DNA from: Mucilaginibacter rivuli | GTDB taxonomy: Bacteria; Bacteroidota; Bacteroidia; Sphingobacteriales; Sphingobacteriaceae | Assembly: GCF_019391655.1 (NCBI RefSeq) | Contig: NZ_JAHXPQ010000009.1 | Location: 62,001-126,000 of the forward strand | Direction of reading: 5' to 3' | Length of the DNA: 64,000 bases | Part shown: positions 7,251 through 16,302 of the stretch, in pieces | How the letters are laid out: the number at the start of each line of letters is the position of its first letter | Numbering within the stretch: position 1 is the first letter of the stretch | Notes under the pieces: generated by a model | Databases searched by the model: none | What the model was told of the DNA's origin: nothing | What the model saw: only the letters and a program-made list of their open reading frames with translations | Made by a program: the position numbers and the translations under genes

Positions 7251-9995
7251 ATGAACCGAATAATAACCCTCGCGGGCATGCTGCTGCTTTTTGCCCTGGC
7301 AGGATACGCGCAAAATAAAGCCGATATTAAAGGCAGAATTGTTGACTCGCTCACCAACGAGCCACTTGAATTTGCCACCGTGGCAACACTTGATCTTAAG
7401 GATTCGTCATTAGTATCATATACGCTGAGTATTAAAGGGGGAGCCTTTGCTTTGCACAAACTACCATCTGATAAACGCTTGAAACTGGTGGTATCATTTG
7501 TGGGCTATAAAAATTTCCGCAAAACTTTTACTTTGGAGAAAGGTGTTGAAGTTGATTTTGGTGAAATTAAACTGGCCAGCAAAGGCAGCCTGAACCAGGT
7601 AAACATAAATGCCGAAGCCAGCCCCGTTGTAATGCGAAAGGATACCATCGAGTTTAATGCGGAGGCCTTTAAAACACCACCTAACGCGGTAGTTGAAGAG
7701 CTGTTGAAAAAGCTCCCGGGCATACAGGTTGATATGGATGGCACCATCACGGTTAATGGTAAAAAGGTTAACAAACTATTGATAGATGGAAAACAGTTTT
7801 TTGCCAACGACCCTAAAATCGCGTCGCGCAACCTGGATGCCAGCCTTATTGATAAGGTACAGGTGTATGATGACCGTGAAAACGACCCTGACCATATTGT
7901 ACCCGACTCGAAAGTGGAAAAGATCATCAACCTTAAATTAAAATCGGCTATTAAAAAGAGTACCATCGGTAAAATTAAAGCAGGCATAGGTACAGAAGAC
8001 CGGTACGATGCAGGGTTGATATACAGTGTATTCAGGGATACGCTGCAAGTGAGTTTGATAGGTATAGGTAATAACCTTAACCGTACAGGCTTCAGCAACC
8101 AGGAACTCACATCGCAAGGTGGCTTTAACCGCAGCGGCAGCGATGCCTTGTATAATGGCAGCGTAGCTACCGGTGGCAGAAATTACGGTGGCGGCATACA
8201 AACTGTAGGCTCCGGCGGGCTGAACATTAATACCGATTATGGTAAAAAACTAAAACTGAATTTCCTGTATTTTTACAGTTATACATCAAATGTAAGTAAA
8301 TCGTCATCATTCAATCAGCAGTTTTTAACAGATACCATTAGCTCATCGGGTAGCTATGAAGGCCACTCCAGTACAAACAATCATGCCTTTAGCGCGCTGG
8401 TTGAATGGAAGCCGGATACTGTTTTTAACCTGAGGTACAACCCCAGGCTTAATTTTAGTAATTCAAACTCGGGTAACTCGGGTATTAGCAGCAGCTACTC
8501 AAACGTATTGCCCCAGCTCAATTCGTCTTCGTCCGGCGGGAGCAATAACAGCAATAACCTGCAGTTTCAGCAGTCGTTCAGCTATTACCGCAAGTTGCAT
8601 AAAAAAGGCGAATCGCTAAACATAAACCACAACCTCAATATCAGGCCGGGTAAAAGTTTTGATTACTCAAGCAATAACTTTATATCCTATAGCAGCGCTA
8701 TAGCATCAAGTAACCTGTATAGGTTAGGCAATAATATTAACAACACTGCCGATGGTAGCCTGGGTATAACTTATCGTTACCCTTTCTCTAAAAAGTTAAC
8801 CGGCAGCGTAGAGTTAACAGGTAAATATAATCAAAACACAGGGAGGCTGATGACATTTAACGAAAACCTGAGCACCGGCCAGTACGATGGTTATATTGAT
8901 AGCCTGAGCCATAACCTGGAACGGCAGCAATTTACCGAAACTTTGCGCCCCGAACTTACCTATCAGCTTACCAAGCAAGCCAGGTTATCGGTAAACCTGG
9001 GTGTGCAACTGATGCAAACCAACAACAAATTTAACCGTAATATAGCCGATATTAACCGCAGGTCTCTTTACCTGCTCCCTGCCTTCAGGTTTAATACAGA
9101 AAGCTTTTCTGTTGATTATAGCGAGTATGTTGACCAGCCAAGCATAAACGACCTGCTGCCGCAAACTACCGTTTACAGCCAGCTATATAGCCGTGTAGGT
9201 AACCCCGATCTTCAAGCTACACGCACGCACAATATTTATTTCAGTTATTACAAGTACCAAACCGAAAAAATGCTGAACACAAATTTTTATGCAAGCATTA
9301 GCGTGTATGAGAATAGTATTTTTAATGAGCGTACAGTAAGCCCTGTTGGTGCAACTGTTTCTAAAAATGTGAATAAAGATGGCAGGTATTATACCTATGC
9401 CGGCATGAGCATAGGTAAGAGCTATAAAAAGATAAACGACTGGCAATTTAAATTTAACAGCAGGGTAAGCATTAACCTGGATCATGATTTTTTCCAGGTA
9501 AATAATTTGCAAGGCTATCAAAACAGGTTGTACTTGTCGTACAATCAGCAGTTCACCTTAAACTGGAACAATAAATTCGATATAACGCCAACATACAGCA
9601 TCAGCCCTAATATAACATCATACCAAAATGTAACTTACAATACCTTAAAATATGTTACCCAAAGCCTTGATGTACCTATATCTATACGTGCAATAAAACA
9701 CATGACGATTGAGGGGAACTATAACTTCAACTACAATCCGCTGGTTTCATCAGGCTTCCAAAAAAGCAGCAATTTGTTAAATTTCGCCATAGCCAGGCAA
9801 TTTCAGTACCGCGACCGTGGCGAGATCAGGTTATCGGTATATGACTTGTTAAATCAAAACATCAGCTCGTACCGTTATGCCGACGGCAACTCCGTTACCG
9901 ATTACCAAAGCCAGATATTGAAACGCTATTTCTTACTATCGTACACTTACCGGATAGCAGCTACAGTTACAGCTAAAAAGCCGGTAAAGAAATAA
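7251..9995 (+). CDS. Outer-membrane beta-barrel receptor-like protein (TonB-dependent receptor family)
   Basis: A 914-residue outer-membrane protein. A signal peptide ends at GYAQ (~residue 21). Residues ~25-105 form a carboxypeptidase-regulatory-like beta-sandwich (IKGRIVDSLTNEPLEFATVA), residues ~125-220 a plug domain (KLPGIQVDMDGTITVNGKKV, then LLIDGKQFF), and the remainder a large strand-rich barrel (OMP_b-brl_3 type) with many alternating aromatic residues and Ser/Asn-rich loops. Proteins of this type are related to TonB-dependent transporters, but many lack a TonB box and their substrates are unknown. Position after the ECF sigma operon recalls sigma-regulated receptors in Bacteroidota, although no SusD partner is present. 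Confidence 0.85.
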   Translation: MNRIITLAGMLLLFALAGYAQNKADIKGRIVDSLTNEPLEFATVATLDLKDSSLVSYTLSIKGGAFALHKLPSDKRLKLVVSFVGYKNFRKTFTLEKGVEVDFGEIKLASKGSLNQVNINAEASPVVMRKDTIEFNAEAFKTPPNAVVEELLKKLPGIQVDMDGTITVNGKKVNKLLIDGKQFFANDPKIASRNLDASLIDKVQVYDDRENDPDHIVPDSKVEKIINLKLKSAIKKSTIGKIKAGIGTEDRYDAGLIYSVFRDTLQVSLIGIGNNLNRTGFSNQELTSQGGFNRSGSDALYNGSVATGGRNYGGGIQTVGSGGLNINTDYGKKLKLNFLYFYSYTSNVSKSSSFNQQFLTDTISSSGSYEGHSSTNNHAFSALVEWKPDTVFNLRYNPRLNFSNSNSGNSGISSSYSNVLPQLNSSSSGGSNNSNNLQFQQSFSYYRKLHKKGESLNINHNLNIRPGKSFDYSSNNFISYSSAIASSNLYRLGNNINNTADGSLGITYRYPFSKKLTGSVELTGKYNQNTGRLMTFNENLSTGQYDGYIDSLSHNLERQQFTETLRPELTYQLTKQARLSVNLGVQLMQTNNKFNRNIADINRRSLYLLPAFRFNTESFSVDYSEYVDQPSINDLLPQTTVYSQLYSRVGNPDLQATRTHNIYFSYYKYQTEKMLNTNFYASISVYENSIFNERTVSPVGATVSKNVNKDGRYYTYAGMSIGKSYKKINDWQFKFNSRVSINLDHDFFQVNNLQGYQNRLYLSYNQQFTLNWNNKFDITPTYSISPNITSYQNVTYNTLKYVTQSLDVPISIRAIKHMTIEGNYNFNYNPLVSSGFQKSSNLLNFAIARQFQYRDRGEIRLSVYDLLNQNISSYRYADGNSVTDYQSQILKRYFLLSYTYRIAATVTAKKPVKK

Positions 9996-10056
9996 AAAAC
10001 TGTTAATCAATCCCATTTCCAAAAAAACCAATCAAAAACGTCTCGACTTATGCCAT

Positions 10057-12468
10057 TTATTTCAGCCGGTTTATTTCAATCGGTTTTAAGCCCGGAGAAT
10101 TAAAACGGATCATCATTTCCACTCTCGGGTCAGCGTTAATATAAGCTATTAATTTACCATGGAAAACCCGGCGCTTATTTGCCTTGTAGTCTTCATGGCT
10201 TAAATTGTCGCCACTTTCCAGGCCGAGTAGCTTAGCGTAACCTGTAATGTCAACACTGATCTCGTTATTTGCATTGTACACAATATTGCCATTTTTATCA
10301 ACCACGGCAATTGTACGCTGCCAAAGTAACGGGCTATAATCATTATTGTCATCAATAATTTTAAGTGCGTAGGGCTCTCCGGAAGTAACCAGTTTGTATG
10401 TGCTAACAACAACGCCATTGTTATATGCTTTAACTGATAACTCTCCGGGGGCATAAGTAACGTCCCACGTTAAAATATGACTGGTAACACCTGTCATTGT
10501 TTTTTTACCCAATGATGTTCCGTTAATAAAAAGCTCGGCCTCATTGCAGTTGGTGAAACAGCTTACACGTACCTGCTTTCCCTCCGGCCAGTTCCAGGTT
10601 GGTTCGGCATTATGGTTTTCCCGGCCTTCTCTCCGGGGTATTTCGCTTGTGCCGATATACACCATTGGCTTATCACTCCATAAACTCTGGCGGTAGTAAA
10701 ACTCAGGCTTTTTAAACCCGGCAAGATCAAGTAAGCCGGGCGTGCTGCTTCGCGCAGGCCATTTCCTGGCTTCGCCGAGGTAGTCAATGCCCGTCCAGAG
10801 GTATTGTCCGGCTATATAGTCGTTGTCGGTAACAGCTTTCCAGGCTTCGGCGTTCATGCCGTTTTCGCTACCGTAAATTATCCTGTTGGGATATTTGGCA
10901 TGATCTTCCGGGTAACGAAACTCCTGGTAATTATATCCTACCACATCAAGCACTTCCGGGTAACCTACCTCGTTTGACATTACTACCCCAGCCAGTGCCG
11001 CGGTAACAGGGCGGCTGGTATCGTTTTGTTTTACCACAGCTACCAGGTGTTTTGCTATCCGTGTTAAATTATCTGCCGAAGGATGATCGGGTGTGTAACC
11101 TTTGCCATATATCTGTGGATTACGACCGGTATTTAAAACCTGGTGGGTGTATGGATCGTTGGGATAATCAATCTCGTTACCAATGCTCCACAAAATAATG
11201 GAAGGGTGGTTGCGGTCGCGTTTGATCATGTCGGCAAGATCGCGGTCGGCCCAATCTTTAAAATACTCGTGATAACCGTCCTGACCGGGCTTTCCTTCGT
11301 TCCAACCCGCTATCCATTTATTTTTACCTAGTTCCCATTCATCAAAGGCTTCGTCCATCACCAGTAAACCCATCCGGTCGCAAAGGTCATACAGGTAGTC
11401 TGCATGAGGGTTATGGCTCAGGCGGATAGAATTTACGCCTGCTTCTTTTAAATTGTGAAGCCTGCGTGCCCAAACGGCTTCGGGCACAGCAACACCAAAG
11501 TTCCCCGCGTCGTCGTGTATACAAACGCCTTTCAGCTTCATGCTTTTCCCGTTAAGGGCAAAACCTTTATTGGCATCAAAAACCGCGGAGCGTATACCTA
11601 CCTTTTGTATAATAATATCTTTTACTTTACCCTCAATTGAAATGCTTACTGCTAAGGTATATAGCGCAGGATGATCAACCGACCACAACTGCGGACTGCT
11701 GATAGATAAAGGCAAATTTTTGTTGAGATGCTCGCCGGGCGCGGCTATAATATGCGATACATCGCCTTTCGCTATTAACCTGCCTTCGGGATCGCGCAAT
11801 ACTGTATTAACAGTAACAGCAGCCAGCTTGTTAGAAGTATTTGTAAACGATACATTGACATTGCCGCGAACAAAGTTGGGTTGAATAGCGCCATGAGTAA
11901 AAACAACACCCCAGTTATCAATGCGGGTTGCTGGTGTTGCTACAAGGTAAACATTACGGTATATGCCCGAACCGGTGTACCAGCGCGAATCGCCAAACTG
12001 GCTATGGTCGCACTTTACGGCAACGGTGTTTTTTCCATTTGGGTTAAGATACTTAGTGATATCGTACTCAAAAGAAACAAAACCGTTGGGGCGCTTACCT
12101 AAGTAATGCCCGTTTATCCATACCTCGCTATTGTTATAAACGCCATCAAAGTAGAGGTATATGTTTTTGCCTTGCATTGCAGGCTTCAGATCGAATGTTT
12201 TGCGGTACCAGCCTATGCCTGCGGGCAAATATCCGGTAGCGCTGGCCCATTTCTCATCAAAAGGCCCTTCAATGCTCCAATCGTGTGGCAGATCGAGCTT
12301 GCGCCATGCAGCATCGTTAAATAGGGGTTTATCTGCACCCAAAGTATCACCTTTGTGAAACTTCCAATCAGCATTGAACAGTACCGTTTGGCGGGTTTGG
12401 GCCAAGGTGCCAAAACTTGTAAGCGCCAAAGCAAGCACTAAGCATGATTTGATATAAAGTATCTTCAT
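10057..12468 (-). CDS. Glycoside hydrolase family 2, beta-galactosidase-like
   Basis: An ~803-residue exported GH2 enzyme. I start it at the ATG at 12468 (MKILYIKS), which opens a signal peptide ending TLAQ; the longer frame to 12498 only adds unlikely residues. Order: jelly-roll sugar-binding domain (WRKLDLPHDWSIEGPF), immunoglobulin-like domain, TIM barrel with the acid/base glutamate in LWSIGNEIDYP (about residue 435) and the nucleophile in IIYGSENGMN, then C-terminal sandwich domains of the DUF4982 kind (NEAELFINGTSLG). Such enzymes remove beta-galactosyl or related residues from plant polysaccharides in the periplasm. The GH42 gene lies directly upstream (56 bp between its stop and this start), and both probably share a transcript. 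Beta-galactosidase is the most likely activity; GH2 also contains glucuronidases and mannosidases. Confidence 0.9.
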   Translation of the reverse strand: MKILYIKSCLVLALALTSFGTLAQTRQTVLFNADWKFHKGDTLGADKPLFNDAAWRKLDLPHDWSIEGPFDEKWASATGYLPAGIGWYRKTFDLKPAMQGKNIYLYFDGVYNNSEVWINGHYLGKRPNGFVSFEYDITKYLNPNGKNTVAVKCDHSQFGDSRWYTGSGIYRNVYLVATPATRIDNWGVVFTHGAIQPNFVRGNVNVSFTNTSNKLAAVTVNTVLRDPEGRLIAKGDVSHIIAAPGEHLNKNLPLSISSPQLWSVDHPALYTLAVSISIEGKVKDIIIQKVGIRSAVFDANKGFALNGKSMKLKGVCIHDDAGNFGVAVPEAVWARRLHNLKEAGVNSIRLSHNPHADYLYDLCDRMGLLVMDEAFDEWELGKNKWIAGWNEGKPGQDGYHEYFKDWADRDLADMIKRDRNHPSIILWSIGNEIDYPNDPYTHQVLNTGRNPQIYGKGYTPDHPSADNLTRIAKHLVAVVKQNDTSRPVTAALAGVVMSNEVGYPEVLDVVGYNYQEFRYPEDHAKYPNRIIYGSENGMNAEAWKAVTDNDYIAGQYLWTGIDYLGEARKWPARSSTPGLLDLAGFKKPEFYYRQSLWSDKPMVYIGTSEIPRREGRENHNAEPTWNWPEGKQVRVSCFTNCNEAELFINGTSLGKKTMTGVTSHILTWDVTYAPGELSVKAYNNGVVVSTYKLVTSGEPYALKIIDDNNDYSPLLWQRTIAVVDKNGNIVYNANNEISVDITGYAKLLGLESGDNLSHEDYKANKRRVFHGKLIAYINADPRVEMMIRFNSPGLKPIEINRLK

Positions 12469-12524
12469 TTTATTATCTAAAAAAATCAAGTTCAGCATGA
12501 CCCCTGTTTATAGCTTTTTGAATT

Positions 12525-14642
12525 TTACTCCTTCCAAACCACCACACTCGCTGTATTGAGCGTTCGGCTGCCTATCAGTATTTTTGCCGTTGCCGGGATG
12601 GGTACCTGGTAAGCTTTTGGCCCGTAATTTACGCCCACCCAAAAGCCATCGCGCCATTCTATGATAACACCTTGCGGCAGGTTACCGGTGGCTATGCCAG
12701 CCTGGCTGTATACCATTTTAAGCACATCTTTTTCGAGCGCCCCATCGTGTGTATCGGGGCCAACAAAGGTTACGGTACCCTTGCCCAGTTTGCGGTTAAT
12801 TACAGCGGCGCGGCCCGCGTAAAACTGGTTAGTATATGTTGCCCATGTTTCGGTGCCGGGGTTAGGGTCCAGTATATCGCCCCAGGTATTCCAGCGGTAG
12901 GTTTTCATGTTCATTTTTACGGTGCCTTGTACACTATCGGGCATCAGGTCGTAAAAAGGTATTTTGGCACCTATCAGGTTATAAACAGGCTCGGCCCATT
13001 TCATTTCCCACAGTTTGCCGTTGCGGTCTTTTTGGCCGGTGCGGCTGGTTAATACCAAATGGCCGCCGTTCTCCACATATTTGGTCCAGCGTTCAACCAG
13101 TTTGGCATCCAATAGTTCGTAAGCGGGTGCAATCAGCACAGGGTATTTCGAAAAATCTTTAGCTTCAGTTATCACATCAACCGGGGCACCAAACTCTTTC
13201 AGCGCGCCGTAGTAACGCATCAGGTGGCTCTCGTAATCCCACTGGTAAGTTTGTGGCTGGTTATCCTGTTCCCAGCGGTTATCGGGGCTAAATATTACCG
13301 CTGCCTGTTTTACCTGGTAAGCCTTTGGCATTTTAGCGTCAGGCTGGTAATATGGCTTAATCGATTTTAGCTCTTTTATTACCTTAATATACTCCAAACC
13401 GCTGGTGCTTGGCGTAACGCCATCGGGGCCAATAATACCGTAATGGTATTGCTCACCGCCGGTAAGCGGTTCTTTAAAGCGATAGTTACAAACAAATTTA
13501 TTGCCGCCGGCAAAGGCATGCCATATCCACATGCGTACCACGCCGGGCATAGGCTGCGGGTTAAACTTGCCCCAGTTTACCTGGCCTGGCTGCAGCTCCA
13601 TTACACCCGTTGTGCCGTTAATAGATCGGAACAGGTCATTCGCGTAAGCTATACTCGTTGGCGATCCCATCCTGAAACCTTGCGGGCCTATACCCTTATC
13701 GTAACCTGCAACCAGGTATTTGGTATAAGTTACAAAGTCAAGGTTGGTCATGCGGGTTGGGTCAACCGGGGTATGCTCGGGCATCAGGTTGGTGGTTATC
13801 CATTGTTCAGGCTGTATGTATTTGCGCAGGATGTTATATTGCAAACCCAAAAAGTCGGTTACCTCGTCGGATGAGAAACGTTTGAAATCCAATACGGCAT
13901 GCGGACTTGGCTGCGCTATCAGTTCTTTTGGGTTCGGTATGCGTATCTGGTCAAAACTGCTGTAGCGGATACTCCAGAAAGCGGTGCCCCAAACTTTGTT
14001 GAGCGTATCAATATTTTGATATTTATTCTTCACCCACCGGCGAAAGCTTTCCTGCGCGGCAGGGCTATAATCATACTGGCCGTAGTGCGATGGTTCGTTA
14101 TCCAGCTGCCAACCCCAAATGCGTTTATCATTGGCATAGTGTTTGGCAACGGCGGTTACCATTTTGCTTACATACTCCCTGTACACCGGGCTGCTCCAGC
14201 TAATGTGCTGCCTTGAGCCATGTTGCATGGTTACGCCCAGTTCATTTACCATCAATATTTCGGGATGTTTGATAGCCAGCCACGCCGGTGGCGTTGGCGA
14301 TGAGGTGCACATAATTACCCGCACACCGTTTTTGTGTGCCAGCTCAACAGCCTCATCCAGCCATGCAAAATCAAACTTACCTTCTTCGGGTTCAATAAAG
14401 GCCCAGGCAAACTCGCCAAAATGCGTAAAGTCAAAACCCACTTCGGCCATCTTCTTAATATCGCGTGCCCAGTATTCATGCGGCCATTGCTCGGGGTAAT
14501 AGTATGATCCGATAGGCATCAAATCACTTTTCGGGAAAAACTTGTCGGCGCTTTGCGCTAATGCGGTGCCGCTCAACATCCCAAATAAAACTGCCGGCAA
14601 TACGGCTTTTATAAGCTTGCGAAAGGGTTTCAATAAATACAT
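12525..14642 (-). CDS. Glycoside hydrolase family 42 beta-galactosidase
   Basis: About 705 residues from the ATG at 14642 (MYLLKPFRKLIK), which begins a signal peptide ending GTALAQ. The upstream extension to 14729 is not convincing. The GH42 barrel starts with IGSYYYPEQWP. The catalytic acid/base is the glutamate of GWQLDNEPSHYG, and the nucleophile that of GVMELQPGQVNW. A trimerisation domain (APAYELLDAKLVERW) and a small C-terminal beta domain follow. Secreted GH42 enzymes act on beta-1,4- or beta-1,6-linked galactose in galactans and arabinogalactans, which are side chains of pectin. The gene is followed on the same strand by the GH2 gene; the two are probably co-transcribed. Confidence 0.92.
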   Translation of the reverse strand: MYLLKPFRKLIKAVLPAVLFGMLSGTALAQSADKFFPKSDLMPIGSYYYPEQWPHEYWARDIKKMAEVGFDFTHFGEFAWAFIEPEEGKFDFAWLDEAVELAHKNGVRVIMCTSSPTPPAWLAIKHPEILMVNELGVTMQHGSRQHISWSSPVYREYVSKMVTAVAKHYANDKRIWGWQLDNEPSHYGQYDYSPAAQESFRRWVKNKYQNIDTLNKVWGTAFWSIRYSSFDQIRIPNPKELIAQPSPHAVLDFKRFSSDEVTDFLGLQYNILRKYIQPEQWITTNLMPEHTPVDPTRMTNLDFVTYTKYLVAGYDKGIGPQGFRMGSPTSIAYANDLFRSINGTTGVMELQPGQVNWGKFNPQPMPGVVRMWIWHAFAGGNKFVCNYRFKEPLTGGEQYHYGIIGPDGVTPSTSGLEYIKVIKELKSIKPYYQPDAKMPKAYQVKQAAVIFSPDNRWEQDNQPQTYQWDYESHLMRYYGALKEFGAPVDVITEAKDFSKYPVLIAPAYELLDAKLVERWTKYVENGGHLVLTSRTGQKDRNGKLWEMKWAEPVYNLIGAKIPFYDLMPDSVQGTVKMNMKTYRWNTWGDILDPNPGTETWATYTNQFYAGRAAVINRKLGKGTVTFVGPDTHDGALEKDVLKMVYSQAGIATGNLPQGVIIEWRDGFWVGVNYGPKAYQVPIPATAKILIGSRTLNTASVVVWKE

Positions 14643-14959
14643 GGCATTGAGGTTTATGGCGCAATATATTATTATTTTTAATAGGTTGCATCCCGTGGTG
14701 TGGGGTATGTTTTGCTCATACTTTAACAAGTTCAGTATTTTGGCTATGGGCGTTTCCCTGCGGGTCGGGCTATACAGGGCTTCGCTTCGCTACGGTGCTG
14801 CGCACTAAACCCTTCCTATCCCTAACGCGGGCCCCGTCACCCACATCCTCAATGACTAAAATAGCCACCCAATTGCCACATCTTCCATTTTACCTCACAC
14901 ATTTTCCATCAACCAAATAAAAACCCTACCTTGCAAATATTTAATTACGCTTCACAACA
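14643..14959. other. 317-bp divergent intergenic region, GH42 / DEAD-box helicase
   Basis: No gene is evident. The central part (about 14750-14840) is G+C-richer than its surroundings and looks like a fragment of dispersed intergenic sequence (gggcttcgcttcgctacggt). A weak -7-like element, TACCTTGC, lies at about 14928-14935, some 25 bp before the helicase start. Confidence 0.4.
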
Positions 14960-16186
14960 TTGACTTTCGCAGATTTTAATTTCAACGAACATTTATTTGA
15001 AGGGATAACCAGCATGGGTTTCAATACCCCAACGCCTGTACAGGCCGAAGCTATCCCCATTATATTATCAGGCAAGGATATCATCGCTTGCGCCCAAACA
15101 GGTACCGGTAAAACCGCGGCTTACCTGCTGCCTGTAATACATCATATCAGCAAATTACATAACCCTAAGATCGATACGCTTATCCTGGCCCCTACGCGCG
15201 AGCTGGCCCAACAGATTGATCAGCAGGTACAAGGCCTGGGTTACTTTACCGGCGTTACCAGCATTGCTATTTTTGGTGGCGGCGATGGTATGGTATACGA
15301 GCAGCAACGTAAAGGTATTGAGCATGATGCCAATATACTAATTGCTACTCCGGGCCGGTTACTGGCACATTTGGCCAGCGGCAAAATGAAACTGAAAGAC
15401 CTGAAGCACCTGGTGTTAGATGAGGCCGACCGTATGCTCGACATGGGTTTTATGGATGATATTATGCGCATCATCAGTTTTTTACCCGAAAAAAGGCAAA
15501 CATTGCTGTTTTCGGCAACCATGCCACAGCGCATATTAAAACTGGCTAAATCAATTTTGCACGAGCCGGAGCAGATCAGCCTGGCCATATCGCAGCCTGC
15601 CGTGGGGATAGATCAGCAGATATATAAGGTTTTTGACAGCCAGAAAACACCTTTGATAGAATCGTTACTAAAAGGTTCAACCTATACCAGCGTGATCATT
15701 TTTTGTGGGATGAAGGATAAAGTGAAAGAGGTTTTCAAGGTGCTAAAGGGCCTGAAGATATCTGTAATGGCTTTCCACTCCGATCTGAAACAGAATGAGC
15801 GCGAAGATATTTTGCTCGACTTTAAAAACCGCAAACTGCAGGTTTTGGTAGGTACCGATGTGCTATCGCGCGGTATTGATGTGGAGGGGATAGACCTGGT
15901 GATCAACTACGATGTTCCCGGCGACCCGGAAGATTATATCCACCGTATTGGCCGTACTGCACGCGCCGCAACAACAGGCACAGCCATTACTTTAGTTAAC
16001 GAGCGCGACCAGCGCAAACTGGCAGCCATAGAAACCATGATAGGCCGCCCCGTACCCGAAACTGAGCTACCCGAGCAATTTGGCGAGAAGCCCGTGTTTA
16101 AGCCGATGAGCGCTGGCGGTGGTGGAGGTAACTTTAACCGCCGCAATAAAGGCAAAGGCGGTGGTGGCTGGAAGAAGAGGAAGTAG
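14960..16186 (+). CDS. DEAD-box ATP-dependent RNA helicase (RhlE type)
   Basis: A 408-residue helicase with the full motif set: Q motif (TPTPVQAEAIP), motif I AQTGTGKT (~residue 47), Ia PTRELAQQ, TPGRL, motif II DEAD (~155), motif III SAT, and motifs V-VI ending HRIGRTAR (~325). The C-terminal tail is Gly/Arg/Lys-rich (GGGGNFNRRNKGKGGGG), as in RhlE-like proteins that remodel ribosomal or messenger RNA, often induced by cold. The best start is a TTG at 14960 giving MTFADFNFNEHLFEG, which matches the N terminus of close relatives; no ATG lies nearby in frame before the Q motif. It is a housekeeping gene placed between two glycosidase genes. Confidence 0.93.
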   Translation: MTFADFNFNEHLFEGITSMGFNTPTPVQAEAIPIILSGKDIIACAQTGTGKTAAYLLPVIHHISKLHNPKIDTLILAPTRELAQQIDQQVQGLGYFTGVTSIAIFGGGDGMVYEQQRKGIEHDANILIATPGRLLAHLASGKMKLKDLKHLVLDEADRMLDMGFMDDIMRIISFLPEKRQTLLFSATMPQRILKLAKSILHEPEQISLAISQPAVGIDQQIYKVFDSQKTPLIESLLKGSTYTSVIIFCGMKDKVKEVFKVLKGLKISVMAFHSDLKQNEREDILLDFKNRKLQVLVGTDVLSRGIDVEGIDLVINYDVPGDPEDYIHRIGRTARAATTGTAITLVNERDQRKLAAIETMIGRPVPETELPEQFGEKPVFKPMSAGGGGGNFNRRNKGKGGGGWKKRK

Positions 16187-16302
16187 GATAGATCTTAATA
16201 TCAGAGGTAAGATCAGGTATAATAATTTCGCTTAAGTTTAGCGGTCCAGCAGATGATAGCGAAGTATTAACCCAACCTGCCATTTAGGTAAATAGTTTCT
16301 TT

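Noticed and set aside
7505..8110. Long minus-strand open frame inside the receptor-like gene
   Set aside because: It is a shadow of the 914-residue coding frame; the sense protein has clear domains and this one has none.
13443..13874. Open plus-strand frames across the GH42 gene
   Set aside because: They are antisense shadows of a clear glycosidase; no family features are present.
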